Shown here: positions 1-8,900 of the stretch, piece by piece
How positions within the stretch are numbered: the stretch's first letter is position 1
Layout: the number at the start of each line of letters is the position of its first letter
IMG/VR virus record: IMGVR_UViG_3300025476_000006
Location: 1 to 31,947 of that record
DNA: 31,947 nucleotides
Strand: one strand, 5' to 3'
DNA from: a virus
Position numbers and translations under genes: made by a program
Notes under the pieces: model-generated
Databases searched by the model: none
What the model was told of the DNA's origin: nothing
The model's input: the letters and a program-made list of their open reading frames with translations, nothing else

Positions 1-994
1 CAGCTAACAAGGTGGGGTCAAAACCAGCACCTGCATAGACAGGAAGTCCTCTTGATGCCCCATGAGCTACTTTCGCCAGGGTAATAGCGTTATCAGCAAC
101 TACTGGAGTTGGAATAGCAGCCCATCCAACGTCACCCTCTGCTCCCGATGCAGTTAAAACGTATGCGGTTGTTCCAGCAGCTAGTCTTGTGGGGGGTCCA
201 CCGGAACCATTATAAGTAAGAATATCTCCACGAGTCCCGTGTTCCATCATTGCTGTAGTCACATAGTCATTTGCAATGGACAAATCATGGTTATGGTCAC
301 TACGAGCCACTGTTGAAGCAGAACCAGCAGCACCTGAAGAGCTTGATGTAACTGCCCCAGGTTCACCTGATGCCAACGCATAGTTATTGATGGGAACCCA
401 GGCTGAACCAGAATAGATGTAAAGTAAATCTTCGTCATCTACAAAGGTACACATGCCTTCTGTTGGGGTTGTAAAAACCCACGTTGAGCCTGATGCGGGG
501 TATTGTGCTATGTAGTTTTCTTTACCTGACCATACCCCAGACGCAGTGGCGGCAATAATATATCTATCGCCAGCAGCTTCCCCCCCAGGAGGCGCAGTAA
601 GACTTTTATCCTTAACACTATCCTTGAATTCTCCTACACCTAAGTGTGCCGCAGTAATAACAGCCTGAACCTTCTCTGCGGACCAAATATCAGTGCTGCT
701 TGTCCCGCTGTCGTTTATGGCTAATCCTGCTGCTGTAGCTCTTACCCAAGTGGACCCGTCACAAAACCATAAACCGTGACTGGTAGTGTCAGTATAAAGT
801 CTTCCAGCTACAAGATTCCCAGAAGGTTCCCCTGCACCTGAAAAACATCTACCAACTACATAGTTAGCAGCAGTAGAACCATCACCGACATAAACTAATA
901 GTTCATCTGTAGTAAACCCTAACTCACCAGCAGCCAAAGCTCCGCGTGTAGTTAGCTGTGCTTTCGTTCCTCGTCTTATCTGAATAGTTGCCAT
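1..994 (-). CDS. tail fibre / receptor-binding protein, C-terminus cut by window edge
   Basis: Reading from the ATG at 994, 331 codons stay open to the window edge, so the C-terminus is missing. The start is set by AAGGAGAT about 7 nt upstream, which lies over the stop of the preceding fibre gene. Residues 3-45 (IQIRRGT, then LAAGELGFTTDELLVYVGDG) match the N-terminal fold of Mtd-like and other phage fibre proteins. Residues about 123-203 resemble DUF2793: GDRYIIAATASGVWSGKENY, then a TWVFTTPTEG turn and a YIYSGSAWV strand. A DHNH motif sits at 233-236, followed by a common fibre segment near 256-293 (GDILTYNGSGGPPTRLAAGT). HxH motifs in fibres such as T4 gp37 bind iron. The role, adhesion to the host surface at the tail tip, is inferred from domains and position; the receptor cannot be told. 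Confidence 0.8.
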   Translation of the reverse strand, partial: MATIQIRRGTKAQLTTRGALAAGELGFTTDELLVYVGDGSTAANYVVGRCFSGAGEPSGNLVAGRLYTDTTSHGLWFCDGSTWVRATAAGLAINDSGTSSTDIWSAEKVQAVITAAHLGVGEFKDSVKDKSLTAPPGGEAAGDRYIIAATASGVWSGKENYIAQYPASGSTWVFTTPTEGMCTFVDDEDLLYIYSGSAWVPINNYALASGEPGAVTSSSSGAAGSASTVARSDHNHDLSIANDYVTTAMMEHGTRGDILTYNGSGGPPTRLAAGTTAYVLTASGAEGDVGWAAIPTPVVADNAITLAKVAHGASRGLPVYAGAGFDPTLLA

Positions 995-1006
995 GTTCGT
1001 ATCTCC

Positions 1007-1906
1007 TTAAAATTCTCCCCCATCTAGGGGTTCTTCGGTTACAATGCTACCTATCTCAATAGGAGCATCAGCGGAAGTAATTGACCCACAATCTATTCCT
1101 GCCACATAATGACCATGTTCTTCTGGGGGTCTTGCATCTGATAAACGTGCGTCGTTACCGACACATGCTGTATTAGTAGAACTACCGTATAAGACAGCAG
1201 CATTTAGTTTTCCCTTGGCATCGTCATAAGCAACCGACATACCTGTTTCGGTATTACTTGCCCACATTCCACCAGCCGTATCTTGAACAGCTTCAGTCCA
1301 ATCACTTACAGCCGTGCTTGCAATGTTTATTGAACTATGATTATGGTCGCCCGCTGCGGCATTTGTTGAGCCTGTCCCTAACTGTGGGATTAATCTCCAT
1401 ACTGCGGCTCCGATTGTCTCCGCTACACATATCCAACCATTCCCCGCATACAACCATAGATCGCCATTACGAACACCGTCAGCGTAATCATCGCCAGTAG
1501 TCGGAGTGCCGGTCCCCTTCCATGTTCGAGGGACTCTTGCGCTTAACACCCACCGTTTGTTCGCATTGTCGGGGTCTGGAGTGTCTGGAGCAATAATGTA
1601 GGGACTATCCTCTGCACCACCATTGTCGGCATCAAGCACATGGATATAAACTCTAGTGGGGTTACTACCGACAAACACTATTGCCGTGTCCCCATCGGTC
1701 AGGTCTACACCGGCCAGGCTATCAAGCGCAGCGGTTGTCCCGCCTGTGAGCAGAGTTTTGGCGAAGTTGAACCCACCTGATACCAGCGCTGCAAGTTCTT
1801 GAAGTGTCTCGGTTAAGTCAGTAAAATTTGTATTACAAGCCTCGAAACACCCATGAACACTATCTGCGGGTGTAACGAGGTCTATTAGTGTCGGTGTATA
1901 GGGCAT
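1007..1906 (-). CDS. tail fibre protein, 299 aa, with DHNH motif
   Basis: The protein begins with a short N-terminal region whose EACNTNFTDLTETLQELA stretch looks like the NANFTEL helix found near the start of many baseplate-attached fibre proteins. A beta-rich middle follows, then GTGSTNAAAGDHNH at 177-190, and near the C-terminus a GNDARLSDARPPEEHGHY segment. That last type of segment recurs in phage fibres and carries HxH. The start is preceded by GGAGG 5 nt upstream, and only 12 nt separate the gene from the 57-residue gene. It shares the DHNH arrangement with the next fibre gene, so the two may be successive parts of the same fibre or alternative adhesins. No enzymatic motif is visible. 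The fibre assignment rests on composition, motifs and position. Confidence 0.7.
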   Translation of the reverse strand: MPYTPTLIDLVTPADSVHGCFEACNTNFTDLTETLQELAALVSGGFNFAKTLLTGGTTAALDSLAGVDLTDGDTAIVFVGSNPTRVYIHVLDADNGGAEDSPYIIAPDTPDPDNANKRWVLSARVPRTWKGTGTPTTGDDYADGVRNGDLWLYAGNGWICVAETIGAAVWRLIPQLGTGSTNAAAGDHNHSSINIASTAVSDWTEAVQDTAGGMWASNTETGMSVAYDDAKGKLNAAVLYGSSTNTACVGNDARLSDARPPEEHGHYVAGIDCGSITSADAPIEIGSIVTEEPLDGGEF

Positions 1907-1918
1907 TATGCCTCCGTG

Positions 1919-2092
1919 TTATTCTGCTTGTCGTTGAATTTCTGCGCCTAGCCTGTTTATGAAGTCTTCTAACGCTCCGATAAATGTGCCGGGGTTAATA
2001 CCATCTGGTGTTTGGTTGATTAGCTGCTTCTGTAAAAAAAGCAGTTGTGAAAGTAATTGTATTGTCATTGGGTCTATGTTTGAATAAGTCAT
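1919..2092 (-). CDS. small protein of unknown function, 57 aa
   Basis: A complete 57-residue frame fills the space between two fibre genes. It starts at ATG 2092 with AGAGGA 7 nt upstream and ends in TAA; the neighbours lie 2 nt and 12 nt away. The product starts MTYSNIDPMTIQLLSQLLFL and has two predicted helices, a hydrophobic first one (about 9-25) and an amphipathic C-terminal one (GTFIGALEDFINRLGAEIQR). It has no cysteines and no signal peptide. The ribosome binding site and exact fit between neighbours argue that it is real. Small helical proteins beside fibre genes can be fibre assembly chaperones or short linkers, but nothing in the sequence decides this. Confidence 0.65.
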   Translation of the reverse strand: MTYSNIDPMTIQLLSQLLFLQKQLINQTPDGINPGTFIGALEDFINRLGAEIQRQAE

Positions 2093-2094
2093 TG

Positions 2095-5000
2095 TTAATT
2101 CCTCTGCAATATTAACTGTCCTGTCGCTGTGATCATTGCAACACCACCACCATATATAATATTAGAAGACCCATAAGCGGATTGGACTAGCCCTCCAGTA
2201 AAATTAGTTATAGGAGTTGTAATGGTTGTTGGTGTGTTGTAGTAGGATATATCAAGATCTACGAAGTCCTTGATATACCAGCTCTCCCCACCCCAACGTT
2301 CATTAATATAACCTGTTTCGGCAGCGAAATGGCCTATAGAGCCAGATGTAATGGCGTTACGCCACCATGCTGTGGTGGTCCCTGTTCTTGATATAGTAGC
2401 TGATCCAGCATCTCGCAATACTAAGCCTGGCAGGTTAAAAAATACGGAATATCCGTTAGTGATTTGTAGTGTAAATACATTGTTACTAGCAGATTGATTA
2501 TTAAAACTATAAACATTCCAGGTTCCTGCCATTGTATTTGTATTCGATAGTCCCACATAGCCTACTAGAATTAAATCTGTGCCTAAAGTCTGAAGTCTTG
2601 AGTATAAGTTATCTGGACCTTGTGCCAACATAACTAATGTTCCGTTACTATGTAAATAAACGTAATATCTGACACCTGGAGCGCCAGAGACATTAAGCCA
2701 CAAGCCAGATGGAGGAACATTAACCCTGAGTAAACCAGAGGTAACAACCACCGTAGTCATACCACTTGTCGGATACAGAACGACCCAATTTGCATTGTAA
2801 TAGTCAAGTCTAACACCAAGTCCATTAGATTGTTGTATTGAGAATACGTTCTGTGCAGAAATTAATGATGCTAATTGATTATAATAACTATCCATCATTT
2901 GTTGGTTTTTATAGCTAGACCATAATGTGTTGGGTGAAACATTAACATCGTCTATAACTAACATCGGTTGATTTATAGAATCAGTAACATACGAACCAGT
3001 AAAATAGCCCGTATTATCCATATCAAGCGTAGCAACCCACCTGGCATTATTCCCCGGATAGTTGGCGCTCAAGTAAGCATCGCTTGGGCTTCTGAGGCTG
3101 AGAAACAACTTGCAAGCTAAACTCCCCCAACAAGGTCTATCGTTAGCTAGATACAAGTAAACAGGAACAGTAGTATGTTGATAAAGCTGTGTTCCACTTA
3201 AACTTAAAGGGCTTGATTGGTTAGCTTCTGTGTAATTATATAAAGGAGATGTCCTTGTTATTTTATGAACAGTAGAATCAGCAGAATTATAGAGCTGTGT
3301 CCCTCTACCTCCCACCATAACAATTCCAGACGTTCCCTTGCGTCGTATAACCCTCATTTCTGAGGTTGATGTATATTCAAGTGTCATTTCAGCCAATCCA
3401 TCAAAGTATGCCGGATTTAATGTAGCCTGTCGTATGGCCGAAATGTTGGCCGAATATATTAGTTTCCGAACACCGTCAGTCCGAACCTGCCCAATATGCC
3501 TAGCCCAATAGCCTCTCCATGTTTCAGCTAATCTACCTTCCTCTGGTGTTTTAGTAGAAAGGAATACCCTTAGTCGTAGGTCTTTGTTGATATAATATGG
3601 CCCTGTTGTCCCATTACCAGCACCCTCGTCATCGTCGTGCCACGGTCTATTCGTTGCAGGGTTTATAGCGTTATCATTATAGATGTCGCTGTCATTAGAG
3701 ATATAGACGTAATATAGTGTGTTTACTGCTATCGTTGTATAATCAAAGGTTAACAGACCATTACCATCAACCAGTATTCGAGTATCCGTAATATTTAAGT
3801 TTAGACTTTCACCAATGAAGTATAGCCTGCCCCCAATAAACATCTGTCCGGCGGTTCCATAAGTCCTGTCTAGTTGCAGTGTGTTTTCATCTACGAATTC
3901 TAAATCGAAGTCACTGAACTCACGGAAGGTTTCTTTGAGATCAGCGGCACGAGAGATGTTCATGTTAACTTCGTAGAGAAATTCTACTCTGTCCGAAACA
4001 TTGGCAGGAACGGCGGTCTGGCACTGACCTATTAGAATAGCGTTATATGCGTCAGTTGTGGACATTCCTAGCCTATTATTTATAGGCTCAGTCTTTGAAC
4101 AAAACAGTCTTCCTCTAAAGTCGTAAGTTGAAAAATTGAAACAATCATTTTTGTTGGCTAGGTAGACCCAATATTCTTCAGGATTACCTTCTGTGCTATG
4201 CTGTAATAAAGATGTTGAAAATGATTCTGTTTCTTCCCACCAATCCAAGACAGGTGAAAATGAAAATACACTGGTGCGTTTAGATGTATCAACAACAGCT
4301 TCATTGACGGTTGTATATTCAAAATCACTATTAGTTGGGCGTAGAGATAATTCTGTTGGGCTTACATAGATTAGCTGGATGTCAGGGTTTAGTCCTCGTA
4401 GTGTTTCCCCATACATACTGACAGTGCTAACTATTCCGAGGTCGTCGTTAAGCCCGCTGATTCTCTCTCGTTCCCACGCCTCACCTGTCCAGAAAACAGG
4501 AACATCGGGTTCAATTATTTTATGACCTTCACCTACCTTAAAGCCAGAGGAGGGAAGAAAACTAGGTCCACCTGTTACGTCAGCATACCATTCTATTTCG
4601 TGCCAGCCTTCTTCCTCTGCGCTCCAAAAGAAGTATCTCCAAATTGTTTCACCATCGCTTCCAATTCTGTCTACAACCCTAAATACGGTGTTAGGCTCCT
4701 GTGTCTCAGTTGGAAGCAGAGTCACGCTAGACGCTTGGTCAACTTCTTCAGGGATTAACTGCCATGTGCCTTCCGACCAAAAATAGTAATAGATTAATTC
4801 CTGTAATCTTGAAGGATCACCATAATAATTACCTTCAGGTGAAACCCTGTTTAATTCTTTCCCGTAATTACCGTCCTTTATGTAACCAACTCTAGCCGGG
4901 TCTGCGGGATAGTTTGTATAGCCTAGCTTCTCAATATCGTCTTCTGATGTCTTTGCGTTTGTCCATTTAGTATTTGCTGCGAGTTTCGCTGCATCAACTG

Positions 5001-5418
5001 ATGCTAAGTATGTGTCTATCAAGTCAACGGCTGATTGTTCAAGAAACCTAACATTCCCTGTCCTATATGATTCAACCATTGTTGCAATAGCGTCAAACGC
5101 TTCATCAATCGTAGGCAAGGAGTCTCTGACAGTATTAGCGCAGGCTTGGTAAGTTGCAAACTTATCGTTGATTTTATCGAGTTTAGCCTGTGTTGGGGTA
5201 GAGATAAAGGCAGGTAAAGCCGCCCTGTAGGTAGTTATGGCAGTGTTTTCAGCATAGGTTTTGTTAAGGAATACCGCAGTTGTTGTCATATCTCTAATAG
5301 ATTGGACATACGAATATAGCTGGAGCATTACTGCCTGCGGCAATTCAGCCTCAGTGTACGCTCTTGTAGCCTCGTCGTTAACTATATTCAGATATTCGTC
5401 TATCAGAGTTGTAGCCAT
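2095..5418 (-). CDS. large tail fibre / adhesin with beta-rich repeats, 1107 aa
   Basis: Residues 1-165 are helical, rich in A, D, T and Y, and look like a baseplate-attachment or trimerising region. Residues about 205-280 contain two related YYFWSEGTWQLI / YFFWSAEEEGWHEI elements. From about 345 a loosely repeated beta unit follows, each copy holding a YxVYLAN-type strand: YWVYLAN near 416, YYVYISND near 569, VYLYLAND near 753 and YYVYLHSN near 918. Each is preceded by strand-rich sequence and most are followed by an LRLRVFLST- or ILIGQ-like strand. The last 100 residues are Gly/Thr/Ser/Asn-rich, as in fibre tips. There is no recognisable hydrolase motif. The ATG has only a weak ribosome site and starts 3 nt after the previous stop, so coupling is likely. 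It is probably the main long fibre; receptor specificity is unknown. Confidence 0.7.
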   Translation of the reverse strand: MATTLIDEYLNIVNDEATRAYTEAELPQAVMLQLYSYVQSIRDMTTTAVFLNKTYAENTAITTYRAALPAFISTPTQAKLDKINDKFATYQACANTVRDSLPTIDEAFDAIATMVESYRTGNVRFLEQSAVDLIDTYLASVDAAKLAANTKWTNAKTSEDDIEKLGYTNYPADPARVGYIKDGNYGKELNRVSPEGNYYGDPSRLQELIYYYFWSEGTWQLIPEEVDQASSVTLLPTETQEPNTVFRVVDRIGSDGETIWRYFFWSAEEEGWHEIEWYADVTGGPSFLPSSGFKVGEGHKIIEPDVPVFWTGEAWERERISGLNDDLGIVSTVSMYGETLRGLNPDIQLIYVSPTELSLRPTNSDFEYTTVNEAVVDTSKRTSVFSFSPVLDWWEETESFSTSLLQHSTEGNPEEYWVYLANKNDCFNFSTYDFRGRLFCSKTEPINNRLGMSTTDAYNAILIGQCQTAVPANVSDRVEFLYEVNMNISRAADLKETFREFSDFDLEFVDENTLQLDRTYGTAGQMFIGGRLYFIGESLNLNITDTRILVDGNGLLTFDYTTIAVNTLYYVYISNDSDIYNDNAINPATNRPWHDDDEGAGNGTTGPYYINKDLRLRVFLSTKTPEEGRLAETWRGYWARHIGQVRTDGVRKLIYSANISAIRQATLNPAYFDGLAEMTLEYTSTSEMRVIRRKGTSGIVMVGGRGTQLYNSADSTVHKITRTSPLYNYTEANQSSPLSLSGTQLYQHTTVPVYLYLANDRPCWGSLACKLFLSLRSPSDAYLSANYPGNNARWVATLDMDNTGYFTGSYVTDSINQPMLVIDDVNVSPNTLWSSYKNQQMMDSYYNQLASLISAQNVFSIQQSNGLGVRLDYYNANWVVLYPTSGMTTVVVTSGLLRVNVPPSGLWLNVSGAPGVRYYVYLHSNGTLVMLAQGPDNLYSRLQTLGTDLILVGYVGLSNTNTMAGTWNVYSFNNQSASNNVFTLQITNGYSVFFNLPGLVLRDAGSATISRTGTTTAWWRNAITSGSIGHFAAETGYINERWGGESWYIKDFVDLDISYYNTPTTITTPITNFTGGLVQSAYGSSNIIYGGGVAMITATGQLILQRN

Positions 5419-5421
5419 ATA

Positions 5422-5799
5422 TTATGCGCCTGTCTGGTTAGGAGCGCCGTTATCTGTATGATAACCTGGACTGCCTAACCCTTGTGTCGGTCCTTTTAAT
5501 TCAGATTGTGACGGAACAGCGGAACTAGACGATTTAGCGTGGAAGTTAAAATTAACTATCTCAAAACCTTGTTGGATAGAATGTTCCTTTTCCTCAATCT
5601 TAACTTCTTTCCCAAACACCTTCCAACAAGCTAAAGCATGTTCATCCCACGCTAAACCACCTTCGGACTTGGCCTTTTCTTTGCACTGTTCCTCTGTTTT
5701 ACCTTCTGGTAAAAAACCATAGCCAGTTTTCAAGGCGAGAGCCGCCATAGCCCTCGCCACATTGTCAACTGCACCTTGTCCGCTGCTACCTTCAGCCAT
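5422..5799 (-). CDS. hypothetical protein, 125 aa, between baseplate and fibre genes
   Basis: I do not recognise this family. The N-terminal half (about 8-70) is a compact charged domain with a Gly-rich lead-in, an AVDNVARAMAALALKTGYGF helix and two cysteines in EEQCKEKAKSEGG and HALACWKVF. A beta-like stretch (SIQQGFEIVNFNFHAK) follows. The last 35 residues are low-complexity and rich in Ser, Gly, Pro and Asn, so probably disordered. It starts directly after the stop of the 48/64-residue gene with no spacer, which suggests translational coupling. Its place between the DUF4815 baseplate protein and the large fibre makes a fibre-connector or small virion protein plausible, but that is inference from position only. 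Confidence 0.6.
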   Translation of the reverse strand: MAEGSSGQGAVDNVARAMAALALKTGYGFLPEGKTEEQCKEKAKSEGGLAWDEHALACWKVFGKEVKIEEKEHSIQQGFEIVNFNFHAKSSSSAVPSQSELKGPTQGLGSPGYHTDNGAPNQTGA

Positions 5800-5946
5800 C
5801 TATCTCTTGCCCTTCTTAGTAGCCATTTCCTGAACCATAGCCTCTAATGTTTCCATGCGGCTCTTTAAATCCTCATTCTCTTTTTTGAGCTTTTCTGTCT
5901 TTTTATCAGCCGATGTAGGCACTCGTTTCATCCATCCGTTTGCCAT
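5800..5946 (-). CDS. small coiled-coil protein, 48 aa (or 64 aa)
   Basis: The C-terminal two thirds (KKTEKLKKENEDLKSRMETL onward) has heptad spacing of Leu/Met and ends in a basic KKGKR tail, as in a short coiled-coil oligomeriser. Two starts compete. ATG 5946 (MANGWMKRV) has GGAG 6 nt upstream and is chosen here. ATG 5994 would add 16 residues and would share one base with the stop of the baseplate gene in the TAATG form common in this window, but it has no good ribosome site (GAGG about 13 nt away). The protein may help assemble or attach the fibre encoded after it; this is a guess from coiled-coil content and position. Confidence 0.55.
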   Translation of the reverse strand: MANGWMKRVPTSADKKTEKLKKENEDLKSRMETLEAMVQEMATKKGKR

Positions 5947-5993
5947 ATTTCTCTCCGTCCATCCTTGTGGCTTATTTATATCTGCAATTATCA

Positions 5994-8900
5994 TTATGAA
6001 CAGATGCCTCGTATCTTTTTAACCTTGGGTGTTACCACTCTATTACCTGTTTCGAGGTAGAATCTAAGTCGGCATTGAGTAAATGGATTAACAACCATTG
6101 TTACCGTTCCACCGAAACTACCGTTACCTGCAATGTCGGCCCCTGTAGTTGCATCAACCAACTCAAAGTCATCAGTGGTTACGTTTACAATGCGCCTAAT
6201 GCCATTAGCATTGGTATTTCCCGTAACACCAGCTATCAACACAACAGTGTTTTCTTCGTAACCGTGACCTGCGCTTGTGCAGACAATAGGTGTTGCATTA
6301 GTTGCATCAGTAATTGAGACTTCGCCTCTAGTGTTAAAGGTATATTCCTTGTAAGTGCCATCACCTACGTTGGTTGGGACAAACCCTGCGGCTGGTTTTA
6401 ATTCAACCCATACCTCGCCATCATCTATTGAATAGTAGGGTGTAACACTTCTAGTTCCGCTACCATTAACACCGTCGGTATTTATGTCGGCCACAACAAC
6501 GACTTCGCTACAATTCTCGTCGAACTCAGCGTTAGTCCCGATATAATCGCCATCTTCTGCGTTGAGTAGAGCAATTATGCCCGCACCGCTATCTAATATC
6601 TGGAATGTTGCGCCTGTCCCTGTGACATCACACATAATTTTAACTTTAGTAGCTACAGACGAGAGGTCAGTATCTATCCCAGGTAAAAAGGCCGACCAGT
6701 TAGTTCCACTGTCCACGCTATAGGCCCAATACATATTACAGCCTGTAGGCATAAGATGTGTAACCGCAGTAATAAATGCACTTGCCTGAAGTCCAGTAAT
6801 TTCGTCGAAAACTACCTGTGCAATGTTCTGGAAATTGGCTTCACCTAATTCAAAGGTTAAATCCCAAGTAGCATGAGGTTCCCATGTTGAGTTGTTGGGG
6901 CTTGTAAATAGCACTCCACCAGTTGCTTGCGCTCGCAGCATTGTGCCATCGGAAACATTAACCTCGCCCATCTTGGCAACCCAAACATTGTAGGTTGTGG
7001 TATTACAATGAATGACTACACAATATTCACCTGCGCTATAGCCAACCATCTCGTCAAACGTAAACGTGGTTGCCAAACTAGCGTCGTCTGATATTGCAAT
7101 ACTCGCAGGGTAAAGCGTTTTACTCTGCAACACCTTCATAGTAGGTGAGCCGTTAAAGGTTTCCCTTATTTCTACTGTTACAGGAAGCGTTGCATCTTTA
7201 GATTGAAAATACAGCTTAACGTAACTAATCCAGCGAATACCCGATTCAACAGCAAATGTTTGGGCTAATGGATCGCCGTAATGGAACAATCGTCCACCTA
7301 AAGCGTCAGGACCAACGACAACTTCTCTTTCTGTCGTACTTAATATCCCCATGACTGTTTTTTGATGTGTCTCTAGGAATCCCTGGCTTGTAAACACTCC
7401 CATTGCGTAAGTTTCTTCGGGGTCTGCGGCTGAAAACACATTAATGTTTTTTCTACCCACTGCGATACCCGAAGGCATAACAAACCTAGCTGTAAGTTTT
7501 CCTGCGCCACTGGAAACAACTGTTGATTTACTCTTATAAGTAGAAACTCCAGCAACAGAGGGAGATACATGCAAGAAATCAACAGGAACCCCGTCTATTG
7601 TGCAAGCCATATCAGTGCTAGGCAATACGCCATGAACCTCTACATTGATATAAAAAGGGCTACCATCTTTTGTAGTCCTGCAATATGGGATTACTGATAA
7701 GTCTACAACCCTGTCAGAAACTTCAACTAACGTCCGTTCAGGGATAATTTGCTTATAGGCACCGCTACGCTCTATGGCTGCGTTAACTCCGCCTCCACTA
7801 GCAGTTGACCAGTGTACTCCGCCTGTCCCTGTTAGATTATTGTTGTTCTCTACCATACTCCTAGCGGCCCATCCGCCAGAATTGTCCCAAGCTATCTTCC
7901 ATGCGCCCCAAGTAATCTGTCTAGCAAGTTCAGCGTTAGTTTGCTGAACCCAATTCATCTGCTCATCGTAGTTAGCATCTATTAACGCCATTTGAGCCAC
8001 ATCAGTCCAAAAGTCTTCGAGAGGCGTAAGACTCATCGTACCTAGCCAACCATAAAGTTCATTTGGATTGACGTTTAGAATCGCTGTAGCTTTAGGTTGT
8101 GACAGAAACACCGTAGGGGAGTAATCGAAAACAACCACTGAACCTATTTTGGCAATGTTGGTTGAGTTAACCAAATCAACAGATAGGCTTTGTCCGTCTT
8201 CAGATGCAGGAAGCCTTAGACACTGTTCACTGCCATCTATGGCTACGTTAAAGGTTACACCATTAGTATTAAATGCCACATCAGAGTGCTTAAAACCTAT
8301 TAGTGGGTCTGTAAAAATTCCCTTAGCTTCAGCAGCAGCGGGATTGTCCGCAGCGTCTTTCTGAACCTCAGTCAATGCAGCCTGATATTTTAATCTATCA
8401 ATCTGGCACTGCATTTCATTAACAGACCAAACAGTTTTCCTCTGAACTTCCAGCTTCTCAATCATTACGTTTTCTGGATAGTAGGTATAGGGTGGCACTG
8501 TTAGCTGTGCAATAGTTAGTGGGCCAACCTGATTAGCTGGTATTGGAGGTAACACCGCAGGTGCGCCAGGAATCCTAAAAAAGTAACCATCACTTCCCAA
8601 TGCAAGTTTATCCACACGAGCCAGATAATAATCATAGTCAAGTCTTGGTGAATCATTAACTGTTGGTAACACTTTAGCCGCATCTCCAGTTGAGCCTACT
8701 CTACGGAAATCAATACAATCCCTTAACTGAGTAACCCCATCAGGAGCTAATTCAATTTCAGGATAGTCGTTAACATAACTATCAGGGCTTACATAATCAC
8801 CCGCAGTCGATTTCCAGTATTCGAATGTGACGTAGTAAGTTGCGGCTGTAGTAGGTTGACCAAGAGGGGCCGAGCCTTGCGCTCCCGCAGCACTCCAATC

